From Sphaerisporangium krabiense (GTDB taxonomy: Bacteria; Actinomycetota; Actinomycetes; Streptosporangiales; Streptosporangiaceae): a stretch of 64,000 nucleotides of DNA. A program made the translations under genes and the position numbers. Positions 28,030-35,791 of the stretch are shown one piece after another; the first letter of the stretch is position 1, and the number at the start of each line of letters is the position of its first letter. Under the pieces are notes generated by a model. That model searched no databases, was not told the DNA's origin, and saw only the letters and a list, made by a program, of their open reading frames with translations. The stretch lies in the NCBI RefSeq assembly GCF_014200435.1, contig NZ_JACHBR010000001.1, forward strand, positions 186,001 to 250,000, read 5' to 3'.

Positions 28030-30144
28030 ATGGGACACGACGCCATGGTGAACGCGGGCGACATCGCCCGGCTCGCCGACGTCGGCCGCGCCGCCGTGAG
28101 CAACTGGCGACGCCGCCACGACGACTTCCCGCAGCCCGTGGGCGGCACGGCGGCGAGCCCGCTGTTCTCCCTTCCCGAGGTCGAGGACTGGCTCCGCCGT
28201 AACGGCAAATCGTACGAGATGTCGCTCGGAGACCGGGTGTGGCAGCGGGTGCGTGCCTCCGGCGACGACCTGCGCCTCGGCGACCGGGTCGGCTCCGCGG
28301 GCGCCTTCCTGCTCTACCTCCACCGCGACCCCGGCGGCTGGAAGCGGCTCTCCGCCGCCCCCGACCCCGTCGCGCTGCTGCCCGAGGCCGCCGCCACCGC
28401 CACCGCCGACCTCCCCGTGCCCCCCGCATGGGACCTCATCGACGCCCCCCTGTACCACCTGCTCGCCGACCTCGCCGCCGGAGAGGGCCCCGCGCCCGCG
28501 TTCGAGCTGCTCTGCGAGCGGTACGCCGAGGCCCACTCGCGGCAGCTCGCGGTGACCCGCCCCGAGATCGCCGGCCTGCTCACCGCCCTCGTCCGGCACG
28601 ACCTGGAGGACCTGGACGACGGCCCGCCCCCCCGCGACGCCCCCGAGGACCGTCCGATTCCCGGCGGCGCCCCCGAGAAGGGTCCGCCTCCCCGCGACGC
28701 CGCCGAGGACGGCGAACCGGCCGCGGCCAGTGTCCTCGACCCGGCCTGCGGCATCGGCGCGCTGCTGCTGCCCCTCGCCGGCGCGCGCGTGCTCGGGCAG
28801 GAGATCGGCGACACGGCGGCCCTGCTCACGGCCGTGCGCCTGCTGCTGCGCGACACCCACGCCGAGATCGTCGCCGGAGACTCGCTCCGGCTGGACGGCT
28901 TCCCCCACCTGCGCGCCGACGCCGTCGTCTGCGACCCGCCGTTCAACGAGCGCGCCTGGGGCTACGAGGACCTCACCGCCGACCCCCGCTGGGAGTACGG
29001 GCTGCCGCCGCGCGGCGAGCCCGAGCTGGCCTGGGTGCAGCACTGCCTGGCCCACGTGCGCCCCGGCGGGCTGGTGGCGATCCTCATGCCCCCGGCCGCC
29101 GCGAGCCGCCGCCCCGGCAAGCGGATCCGTGGCAACCTGCTGCGCGCGGGCGCGCTGCGGGCCGTGGTCACGCTGCAGGCGGGCGGGCCCGACCTGTGGC
29201 TGCTGCGCCGCCCCCGGCTCGGCGACGCACCCCCGTCGCAGGTCCTGCTGATGGACGCCGCTCCCGCCGCGCGGGAGGCGTCCGTGCCGGGGCTCCCGGC
29301 GCCGCCGTCCCCGCCCGGGGAGGCGGACGGCCCCGCCGCCGTGGAGACCGCCTGGCGCGCCTTCACGGCCGACCCCGACAAGCCGCCCCCCGGCCGCTGC
29401 CGGGCCGTCCGCATCATCGACCTGCTGGACGACGAGGTGGACCTCGCCCCGGCGCGCCACCTGCCGCTGCCCGCCGACGAGGAGGACCCGGCCGCCGTGT
29501 TCGTCACGACCGCCGGCCGTTTCCGCGCCCTGGCCGCCGCGCTGCCGGACGCGCCGCCCGCGCTCGACGCCCTTCCCCGCCCGCTGGACCTGCCGAGCAC
29601 GACCATCGGCGAGCTGGTGAAGGCCGGGCTGCTCACCGTCCACCAGGGACCGCCCCGGATGCCCGCGGGCACAGGCCGGACGCCCGTGCTGACCGCCGCC
29701 GACCTGACCGCGGGCGGCGTCCCGACCGGGCGAGGCTCCCCCGGGCCCGGCGCGGTCACGATCCAGGCCGGGGACGTGGTCGCCGCCGGCGTCACCGGCG
29801 ACGGCGCGGCCCGCACGATCACCGAGGGGGGCGCGGTGCTCGGCCCCCAGCTGTACCTCTACCGGGTGGACCCGGGCCGCCTCGACGCCGACTTCCTGGC
29901 CGGCTGCCTGCGGTACGCGGGCGTGTGGGCGACCTCCCGCTCCCATCCGGGGGCGAGCCGCGTCGACGCGCGCCGGGTGCGCATCCCGAGGCTCTCCCTG
30001 CCCGAGCAGCGGGTGTACGGCGCGGCGTTCCGCCGGCTCGTCGAGCTGGAGGACCGGCTGCGCGAGACGGCCGCGCTGGGCGAGGCGCTCATCCGGTTAG
30101 GCTTTGACGGACTGGTCGGCGGACATCTGCGGCCCAGCGGCTGA
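28030..30144 (+). CDS. Orphan N6-adenine DNA methylase with N-terminal HTH and HsdS-like C-terminus
   Basis: Predicted DNA adenine methyltransferase related to type I HsdM. Seen: 704 aa. Residues 6-60 form a helix-turn-helix like those of AlpA/MerR (NAGDIARLADVGRAAVSNWRRRH). Motif region VTRPEIAGLLTAL precedes an Ala/Pro/Asp-rich linker (195-232) with the repeat PPPRDAPED/PPPRDAAED. SAM-binding motif I is LDPACGIGALL (236-246) and catalytic motif IV is DPPF (302-305), the allowed Asp variant of N/D/S-PP-Y/F. The last 190 residues (LPSTTIGELV, IQAGDVVAAGV, RVRIPRLSLPEQRVYGAAF) resemble a type I specificity subunit half. No endonuclease is adjacent. Codon 690 is a rare TTA. A Ser/Thr kinase follows 39 bp on. 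Confidence 0.88.
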   Translation: MGHDAMVNAGDIARLADVGRAAVSNWRRRHDDFPQPVGGTAASPLFSLPEVEDWLRRNGKSYEMSLGDRVWQRVRASGDDLRLGDRVGSAGAFLLYLHRDPGGWKRLSAAPDPVALLPEAAATATADLPVPPAWDLIDAPLYHLLADLAAGEGPAPAFELLCERYAEAHSRQLAVTRPEIAGLLTALVRHDLEDLDDGPPPRDAPEDRPIPGGAPEKGPPPRDAAEDGEPAAASVLDPACGIGALLLPLAGARVLGQEIGDTAALLTAVRLLLRDTHAEIVAGDSLRLDGFPHLRADAVVCDPPFNERAWGYEDLTADPRWEYGLPPRGEPELAWVQHCLAHVRPGGLVAILMPPAAASRRPGKRIRGNLLRAGALRAVVTLQAGGPDLWLLRRPRLGDAPPSQVLLMDAAPAAREASVPGLPAPPSPPGEADGPAAVETAWRAFTADPDKPPPGRCRAVRIIDLLDDEVDLAPARHLPLPADEEDPAAVFVTTAGRFRALAAALPDAPPALDALPRPLDLPSTTIGELVKAGLLTVHQGPPRMPAGTGRTPVLTAADLTAGGVPTGRGSPGPGAVTIQAGDVVAAGVTGDGAARTITEGGAVLGPQLYLYRVDPGRLDADFLAGCLRYAGVWATSRSHPGASRVDARRVRIPRLSLPEQRVYGAAFRRLVELEDRLRETAALGEALIRLGFDGLVGGHLRPSG

Positions 30145-30183
30145 GGGTGTATTTTTCCCCCGATAGATCATTAGGAGGGGCGA

Positions 30184-31077
30184 ATGGTCATCGGCGACCG
30201 CTATGTCCTTGACGACCTGCCCCTCGGCCAGGGCGGCATGGGCGCGGTCTACGCCGGGCACGACAAGCACCTCGACCGTCGTGTCGCGGTGAAGTTCCTG
30301 CGGTTCCCCGGCGGGCACGACGCCGAGCTGGAACAGCGCTTCATGCGCGAGGCCCGCATCCTCGCCCGGCTCGAACACCCCGGCGCGCCCGTCCTGTACG
30401 ACTTCGGCACCTTCGACCAGCGTCTCTTCCAGATCCTGCAGTTCATCGACGGCGTCACCGTCGCCGACCTGGTCAGCGAGCACGGCCCGCTGCCCGTCCC
30501 CTGGGCCGCCGCCATCGCCGCCCAGGCCTGCGCCGTGCTCTCCGCCGCCCACTCCCTGTCGATCTGCCACCGCGACCTCAAGCCGACCAACCTGATGCTG
30601 TGCCCCGACGGCAGCGTCAAGGTGCTCGACTTCGGCCTCGCGATGGTGCGCGAGGCGGACGTCACCCAGTTCACCCGCATCGGCCAGATCCTCGGCACCC
30701 CCGCCTACATGGCGCCCGAGCAGATCCAGCGCGGCCTGGCGAGCCCGCGCAGCGACCTTTACGCCCTCGGCTGCGTGCTGCACGAGATGCTCACCGGCCG
30801 CCAGCTCTTCGTCGGCCCCACCGAATACGCCGTCTTCGAGAAACAGGTCAACGAACGCCCACCCGCCGTCCCCGGCGTCCCCGCCCCCCTGAACCGCCTG
30901 ATCGCCGCCCTCCTGGAAAAGGACCCCGACGCCCGCCCCCCCGACGCCGTCACCCTGTACGACCGCCTCACCCCGTTCGCCGCCGACCTCCCCATGCTCC
31001 CCGGCTTCCTCACCCCACCCTCCATCTCCAGCCCCGGCCGCATGTACGCCCGCATCCTCGGCCGCGTCCTCCCCTGA
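30184..31077 (+). CDS. Ser/Thr protein kinase downstream of the DNA methylase
   Basis: Cytosolic Hanks-type kinase. Seen: 297 aa; Gly loop GQGGMGAVYAG, Lys37 in VAVKFL, catalytic HRDLKPTN (Asp131), DFG at 149-151, GTPAYMAPE (to 179), then the regular lobe to about 265 and a short end SSPGRMYARILGRVLP. All key residues are intact. There is no transmembrane or sensor domain. It may be shorter than relatives that continue into TPR repeats (memory only, not proven). Start ATG 30184 follows AGGAGGGG. It sits 39 bp behind the methylase, almost certainly in one operon. Confidence 0.9.
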   Translation: MVIGDRYVLDDLPLGQGGMGAVYAGHDKHLDRRVAVKFLRFPGGHDAELEQRFMREARILARLEHPGAPVLYDFGTFDQRLFQILQFIDGVTVADLVSEHGPLPVPWAAAIAAQACAVLSAAHSLSICHRDLKPTNLMLCPDGSVKVLDFGLAMVREADVTQFTRIGQILGTPAYMAPEQIQRGLASPRSDLYALGCVLHEMLTGRQLFVGPTEYAVFEKQVNERPPAVPGVPAPLNRLIAALLEKDPDARPPDAVTLYDRLTPFAADLPMLPGFLTPPSISSPGRMYARILGRVLP

Positions 31078-31118
31078 CCCGCCGCCTGGGCATGGCAGTC
31101 CTAGGGCCTGTGCCGGAA

Positions 31119-31129
31119 GTGGGTCACGG
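31119..31129 (+). repeat. 11-bp direct repeat, left copy (GTGGGTCACGG)
   Basis: Identical to 31677-31687. The two copies flank the small gene at 31208-31672, with 547 bp between them. Could be a target duplication or coincidence; no transposase is present. Confidence 0.4.
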
Positions 31130-31207
31130 AGTGTCTGGGCATCTGTGGCAGCGAGTACGCCGCGAGATCGGCAGCGGCCGGTGGGGAGGTGCTGGTAGTA
31201 GTCGGCC

Positions 31208-31672
31208 ATGGCGGTAGATCTGTGGACTCCGGTGGTTTCTATGGGCGGTGTGGTCGTGGGTGGTGCGTTGACCTATCTGACCCAGCGCGCGACGCAGCGG
31301 GCGGGCGAGCGGGCTGAGGAGCGGAGGCGGGCCGCGACGCTGGCGGAGGAGCGACGTGCCGAGCAGATCAGGACGCTGCTGGAGTTCATCCGGTGCGCGT
31401 TGGAAGCCGAGGGGGTGGCGCACGCGCGGCCGCCGCGATGGGAGGTCGGCGATGAGTGGTACGCGACGGCCAGGCCGGCGATGGACGGCCTGCGCATAGC
31501 CGAGAAGGGCGTCGAGCTGCTGTGCGCCCCCGGCCTTCACGCACCGGCGACCGCCTACGCCCGCGCCCTCAACCAGGCGGTCTGGCAGGAACGCGGACAA
31601 GGGAGCCTGGCCGAGCCCCTGGAACCGTTCAAGGCGGAGTTCCTCACCGTCGCGCGCCGCAGCCTGACCTGA
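31208..31672 (+). CDS. Small membrane-anchored coiled-coil protein, unknown
   Basis: 154 aa of unknown function. Seen: one N-terminal membrane segment (about 5-25, TPVVSMGGVVVGGALTYL), then a charged helical region rich in Arg, Glu and Ala (QRATQRAGERAEERRRAATLAEERRAEQ, about 27-54) that looks like a coiled coil, and a mostly helical C-terminal half. Similar short proteins recur in Streptomyces and relatives. The ATG at 31208 has GGGGAGG about 20 bases upstream, so the start is not certain. It lies between 11-bp direct repeats and ends 9 bp before the convergent marR gene. Confidence 0.6.
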   Translation: MAVDLWTPVVSMGGVVVGGALTYLTQRATQRAGERAEERRRAATLAEERRAEQIRTLLEFIRCALEAEGVAHARPPRWEVGDEWYATARPAMDGLRIAEKGVELLCAPGLHAPATAYARALNQAVWQERGQGSLAEPLEPFKAEFLTVARRSLT

Positions 31673-31676
31673 CCAC

Positions 31677-31687
31677 GTGGGTCACGG
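31677..31687 (+). repeat. 11-bp direct repeat, right copy (GTGGGTCACGG)
   Basis: Second copy of the repeat at 31119-31129; overlaps the last codons and stop of the marR gene on the minus strand. Confidence 0.4.
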
Positions 31688-32170
31688 CCAGGGTCGCGGC
31701 GTCTGATCGGCGTCCGGGGAGGTGAGGGTGGTCAGCACGTTCTCGAAGATGTTCTGGAGTTGTCGCACCTGGTCGGGGGCGAGGTGGTCGAAGAGGACCC
31801 GGCGGACCTCCTCGACGTGGCCGGGGGCCGCGTCCGCCAGTGCGGCGAAGCCCTCGGGGGTCAGGGTGGCGACGTTGGTACGGGCGTCGCCGGGGCGTTT
31901 GCGGCGGGTGACCCAGCCCTGGGCCTCCAGCTTGGTGACCGCGTGGGAGAGTCTGCTCGGCGAGGAGCGGACCAGGCGGGCGAGGTCGGTCATCGTCATC
32001 GAGCGGCCGGGGGCCTCGGAGAGCATGGCGAGGATCATGTAGTAGGTGTGGGGCATGCCGGCGTCGTGCTGGAGCTGGCGGTCCAGTGACTCGTGCAGCA
32101 GGCGCGACGCCCACAGGAAGGTGCGCCACGCCCGCTGCTCGTCCTCGTCCAGCCACCGTGTCTCGCCCAC
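31682..32170 (-). CDS. MarR-family transcriptional regulator
   Basis: Winged-helix repressor of the MarR family. Seen: 162 aa; N-terminal dimerisation helix (WRTFLWASRLLHESLDRQLQHDAG), HTH at about 60-95 (LARLVRSSPSRLSHAVTKLEAQGWV), wing RRKRPGDARTNVATLTPEG with the conserved Asp-Arg pair, C-terminal helix to the end. No Cys, so no thiol sensing is expected. It is 29 bp downstream of an FMN reductase gene in the same direction; the gap carries a TTGA-N4-TCAA palindrome that suggests autoregulation (inference). Confidence 0.92.
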   Translation of the reverse strand: MGETRWLDEDEQRAWRTFLWASRLLHESLDRQLQHDAGMPHTYYMILAMLSEAPGRSMTMTDLARLVRSSPSRLSHAVTKLEAQGWVTRRKRPGDARTNVATLTPEGFAALADAAPGHVEEVRRVLFDHLAPDQVRQLQNIFENVLTTLTSPDADQTPRPWP

Positions 32171-32191
32171 GGGCCAAGTCTAGCGATTTGG

Positions 32192-32207
32192 TTGAGCGTT
32201 CAATTGA
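32192..32207. promoter_or_regulatory. MarR-type operator candidate
   Basis: TTGAGCGTTCAATTGA contains the interrupted palindrome TTGA-GCGT-TCAA and the overlapping palindrome TCAATTGA, 22 bp before the marR start. TTGA/TCAA half-sites are usual for MarR proteins, so this may be the autoregulatory site. Confidence 0.5.
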
Positions 32208-32745
32208 GTTGTGGTGAGGAGACCGTGAGCGGGGAGACGCGCAGCCGGCCCAGCGCCGCGCGGAGGGACTCGCGGGAGGCCGGGTGGACGATCCGGCCGC
32301 CGGCGTCGAACACGGGCGCCCCGGCGGGCACCACGAGCTCGGCGGAGTGGACCGAGGCGCCGGCGGCGCCGAGCGCCCGGTGCAGGACGGTCTGGGTCCA
32401 CATCGACTCGTAGGGGCGCGCGCCGCACGTCACCACCACGACCGGCTTGCCGAGCAGCGGCCAGGCGCCGTGCGCGGACGACGTCCACTCCAGGGCGTCC
32501 TCGAGCTGCCGCGGCAGCACGCTGTGGGCGGGGGCGGCGATGATCGCGCCGTCCGCCGCCGTGAGGGCCTGGCACAGGTCGCGCACCGGCGGCGGGATCT
32601 CCCCCTCCGCGACGGGCGGCACCCGTTCCAGCCCCTCCCAGATCCACAGGTCCGCGGGCCCGGGCAGTTCCGCGCCCGCGGCCTCCAGCAGCCCGCGGAC
32701 GTACGCCCGGGAAAGCAGGCTGCCCGCGATGCCGACGATCTTCAT
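32200..32745 (-). CDS. NADPH-dependent FMN reductase-like protein
   Basis: Flavodoxin-fold reductase supplying reduced flavin or reducing small compounds. Seen: 181 aa; GIAGSLLSRAY near the N-terminus (phosphate-binding loop), AAPAHSVLPRQLEDALEW and WPLLGKPVVVVTCGARPYESM, in the pattern of the NADPH-dependent FMN reductase family. ATG 32745 follows GGGGGGA; an in-frame ATG at 32781 lacks a ribosome site. The marR gene follows after 29 bp, and the pair probably respond together to a redox or xenobiotic signal (inference). Confidence 0.85.
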   Translation of the reverse strand: MKIVGIAGSLLSRAYVRGLLEAAGAELPGPADLWIWEGLERVPPVAEGEIPPPVRDLCQALTAADGAIIAAPAHSVLPRQLEDALEWTSSAHGAWPLLGKPVVVVTCGARPYESMWTQTVLHRALGAAGASVHSAELVVPAGAPVFDAGGRIVHPASRESLRAALGRLRVSPLTVSSPQLN

Positions 32746-33006
32746 GGTCCCCCCAGCGTCCCGCGCGTCATTGCGCGTCACCGATCGAGTCGATCACTCA
32801 CAGGGCCGCTGCCCGCGAGAACTCCGGTCGAACATGGCCGGGGGAACGCGTCCGATCCGTTATCCGGGAAATGTGCGCCCGGCCACGGGACGGTCATCGC
32901 ACGGTCATCGGTCACCCGGCGCATCCGGGCGCACACAACGGGCGAATGGTGACCAGCCCCAGTAAGATGCCTGCGCTGAGGAATGGCGGGGAGTTCGGAG
33001 GGGAAC

Positions 33007-34101
33007 GTGCGGCGCCGAGTGCGGAGGCTCGCATCGAGGGCGCCGTCGATCTTCCAGTGCGCGGCCGCGGCCGCCGTGGCATGGGTCGTGGCCAAGGAGC
33101 TTCTCGGACATCCACGGCCGTTCTTCGCGCCGATCGCGGTCGTGATCTGCATCGGGGTCGCGCTCGGCCGGCGGGTGCGCCGCATGCTGGAGATGGTCGT
33201 CGGCGTCGGGCTCGGCATCGGCGTCGGTGACCTGATCATCGCGCGGATCGGCTCGGGGGCGTGGCAGATCGCGCTGGTCGTCGCGTTCGCGATGGCGGTG
33301 GCCGTGCTGCTGGACGAGGGGCCGGTGATCGCCCTGCAGGCCGGGTCGTCGGCCGTGCTGGTCGCCACGCTGCTCCCTCCGTCGGGCAGCGGCGGCGCAG
33401 ACCGCATGGTGGACGCGTTCGTGGGCGGGTTCGTGGCGATGGCGGCCGTGGCGCTGCTCCCCGCCGACCCGGTCGCGCTGGTGCACCGGCACGGGCGCGT
33501 GGTCCTGGACGAGCTGGCCGACGCCCTGGAGGGCGCTGCCGAGGCGATCGCCGGGCGGGACGTCGCGCTCGCCGCCGACGCGCTGGACAAGGCGCGCGGA
33601 TCGCAGGCCGCCGTCGAACGGCTGCGCGACGCGCTCCAGACCGGGCGTGAGACGGCCGTGCTGAGCCCCCTGCGCTGGCACACGCGCGGCAGGCTGGCCC
33701 GCTACCAGGAGGCCGGCGTCCACATCGACCACGCCCTGCGCAACACCCGCGTGCTCCTGCGCCGCACGCTCGCGGCGCTGCGGGACGGCGAGCCGATGCC
33801 CGGCGAGCTGACCGCCCATCTGCACGGCCTGGCCGGCGCGGCACGGCTGCTGGGCGAGGAGCTGGCCGCCGGGGCGCCGCCCGAGGGCGCGCGGCGCGCG
33901 GCGCTGGCCGTGGCCGCGCACGAGGACACCGCCCCCGCGTCCGGCGGCTTCTCCACCGGCGTCGTCACGGCCCAGCTCCGGTCCATCACCGTGGACCTGC
34001 TCGTCGCGACCGGCCTGGACCGCGACACGGCGATGGCGTCCCTGCCCGCGGCGCGCGGGACCGCCGAGGAGCGCGCGCGGGACGCCCACCGCCCCGACTG
34101 A
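33007..34101 (+). CDS. FUSC-like aromatic-acid-exporter-type membrane protein
   Basis: Predicted inner-membrane transporter of the ArAE/FUSC type; substrate unknown. Seen: about 364 aa; N-terminal six hydrophobic segments to about 155 (IFQCAAAAAVAWVVAKELLG, PFFAPIAVVICIG, the family hallmark ApiaAvv), then a long cytoplasmic helical region of roughly 200 residues rich in Ala, Arg and Leu. GTG 33007 follows GGAGG with 5-base spacing; an in-frame ATG at 32983 lies 24 bp upstream. Its 3' end converges with the D-aminoacylase gene (13 bp apart). Confidence 0.82.
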   Translation: MRRRVRRLASRAPSIFQCAAAAAVAWVVAKELLGHPRPFFAPIAVVICIGVALGRRVRRMLEMVVGVGLGIGVGDLIIARIGSGAWQIALVVAFAMAVAVLLDEGPVIALQAGSSAVLVATLLPPSGSGGADRMVDAFVGGFVAMAAVALLPADPVALVHRHGRVVLDELADALEGAAEAIAGRDVALAADALDKARGSQAAVERLRDALQTGRETAVLSPLRWHTRGRLARYQEAGVHIDHALRNTRVLLRRTLAALRDGEPMPGELTAHLHGLAGAARLLGEELAAGAPPEGARRAALAVAAHEDTAPASGGFSTGVVTAQLRSITVDLLVATGLDRDTAMASLPAARGTAEERARDAHRPD

Positions 34102-34114
34102 CCCCGCCGGGCGG

Positions 34115-35758
34115 TCAGCGGGCGCGGGTGCCGTCGGGGGTGCGGCGGAGGGCGCGGCCGGGGAGGGCGCCCGTGGGGCGGCCGTCGGAGATGACGGACA
34201 CGCCGCCGACGAAGACGTGCGGGATGCCGTCGGGCGTGCGGCGGGGGTCCTCGAAGGTGGCGGTGTCGGCGACGGTCGCGGGGTCGAAGAGGACCAGGTC
34301 GGCGTGGTAGCCGGCGCGCACGAAGCCGCGCCCGTCCAGCTTCAGCCGCCGGGCGGCGCGCCCGCTGAGGTGGGCGACGCATTCCTCCAGGGTCAGGACG
34401 CCCTCGTCGCGGGCGTAGTGGCCGAGGTAGCGGGCGAACGTGCCCCAGGCGCGCGGGTGCGGGCGGGCGCCGGTGAGCAGGCCGTCGCTGCCCGCGGTGT
34501 GCGCCGGGTGCCGCATGATGGCCCGCACGTTCTCCTCGTTGCCGACCAGTTGCAGGATCGTGGTGCCGAGCTCGTCGTCGAGGAGCTGGTCGCGGAACAC
34601 CTCGAACGGCGCGCGGCCGGACTCCGCGGCGAGGTCGGCGATCGTGCGCCCGGCGCGGACGGCGAGGGCGGGCGACCGGGTGCCGGCGATCTGGATGGTG
34701 GCCCAGTCCACCGGCACGCCGTGGCAGCCGTCCGAGCCGGTCTCCTCCAGGTCGTGGCGCACGCGGGCGGCGGCGCCCGGGTCGCGCAGCCGGGCCAGCG
34801 TGGCGGCGGGGCCGCCCTCGGAGGCCCAGCTCGGCAGCAGCGCGGCCAGCGTCGTGGAGCCGGGCAGGTAGGGGTAGGTGTCGAGGGTGATGTCGCAGCC
34901 CCGGGCGATGGCCGCGTCCAGCAGGTCCAGCAGGTCCTGGGCGCGCCCGGCGTTGACGCCGAAGTTCATGGTCGCGTGGGCGAGGTGCAGCGGGCAGCCG
35001 GACTCGCGCGACACCTCCACCATCTCGGCGTACGCGTCGAGGGCCCCGGCGCCATAGGAACGGTGGTGCGGCGAGTAGTAGCCGCCGTACCGGGCGACGA
35101 CCGCGCACAGCTCGGTCAGCTCGCGGGTGTCGGCGTACATGCCGGGCGTGTAGGTGAGCCCGCTCGACAGGCCGGCCGCGCCCTCCTCCATCGCGGTGGC
35201 GACCAGCTCCTTCTGGCACCGCAGCTCGTCCTCGGTGGCAGGGCGGGCGTCCCAGCCCATGACGAGCGCGCGCACCGTCCCCTGGGGCACCAGGTAGCAG
35301 GCGTTGACGGCGATGCCCTGGTCGAGCCGGTCGAGGTATTCGCCGACGGTCCGCCAGTTCCAGTCGAAGCCGTCCGGGTCGCCGTTCCACCCGGCGATCT
35401 GGCGGCGCAGCTGGGCGAGCGTGCCGTCGTCCACGGGCGCGTAGGACAGGCCGTCCTGGCCGAGGACCTCGCAGGTGACGCCCTGCGCGACCTTGGCGAG
35501 GTGGGCGGGCTCGGTGAGCAGGGCGAGGTCGGAGTGGGCGTGCATGTCGACGAAGCCGGGCGCGAGGACCAGCCCGTCGGCGGGCAGGACGCGGCGCCCG
35601 CCGGCGACGGCCCCGCCCGGCGGGTCGACGGCGGTGATCCGGCCGCCGGTGACCGTGACGTCCGCGGCGTGGGCGGGGGCGCCGGTGCCGTCGGCGACCA
35701 TGGCTCCGCGCACGACCAGGCCGGTGGTGCCCGGCCGCCGTCCGGCTGCGTCGCTCAC
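34115..35758 (-). CDS. N-acyl-D-amino-acid deacylase (amidohydrolase)
   Basis: Zinc hydrolase releasing free D-amino acids from N-acyl derivatives. Seen: 547 aa; first metal motif DMHAHSDLAL (His73/His75), the EVLGQDGLSYAPVDD stretch typical of D-aminoacylases, GLSSGLTYTPGMYAD, HHRSYGAG, DTYPYLPGSTTL, VDWATIQIAG and the C-terminal GRAARRLKLDGRGFVRAGYHADLVLFDP. GTG 35758 follows GAAGGGATGTGAG. It lies 33 bp after the D-serine-dehydratase-like gene, in the same operon, so the D-amino acids released can go straight to that enzyme. Confidence 0.93.
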   Translation of the reverse strand: MSDAAGRRPGTTGLVVRGAMVADGTGAPAHAADVTVTGGRITAVDPPGGAVAGGRRVLPADGLVLAPGFVDMHAHSDLALLTEPAHLAKVAQGVTCEVLGQDGLSYAPVDDGTLAQLRRQIAGWNGDPDGFDWNWRTVGEYLDRLDQGIAVNACYLVPQGTVRALVMGWDARPATEDELRCQKELVATAMEEGAAGLSSGLTYTPGMYADTRELTELCAVVARYGGYYSPHHRSYGAGALDAYAEMVEVSRESGCPLHLAHATMNFGVNAGRAQDLLDLLDAAIARGCDITLDTYPYLPGSTTLAALLPSWASEGGPAATLARLRDPGAAARVRHDLEETGSDGCHGVPVDWATIQIAGTRSPALAVRAGRTIADLAAESGRAPFEVFRDQLLDDELGTTILQLVGNEENVRAIMRHPAHTAGSDGLLTGARPHPRAWGTFARYLGHYARDEGVLTLEECVAHLSGRAARRLKLDGRGFVRAGYHADLVLFDPATVADTATFEDPRRTPDGIPHVFVGGVSVISDGRPTGALPGRALRRTPDGTRAR

Positions 35759-35791
35759 GGCTCACATCCCTTCGGGGAGGGCGCCCCGGTT

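Noticed and set aside
27164..31077. Full Pgl/BREX phage-defence system
   Set aside because: Only methylase and kinase are present; no PglZ, PglY/BrxC or similar gene is near, so it cannot be called BREX or Pgl.
31078..31207. Insertion-sequence end near GGGCCTGTGCCGG
   Set aside because: Looks like some actinobacterial transposon ends, but no transposase or matching opposite inverted repeat is present; only the 11-bp direct repeat was kept as a finding.
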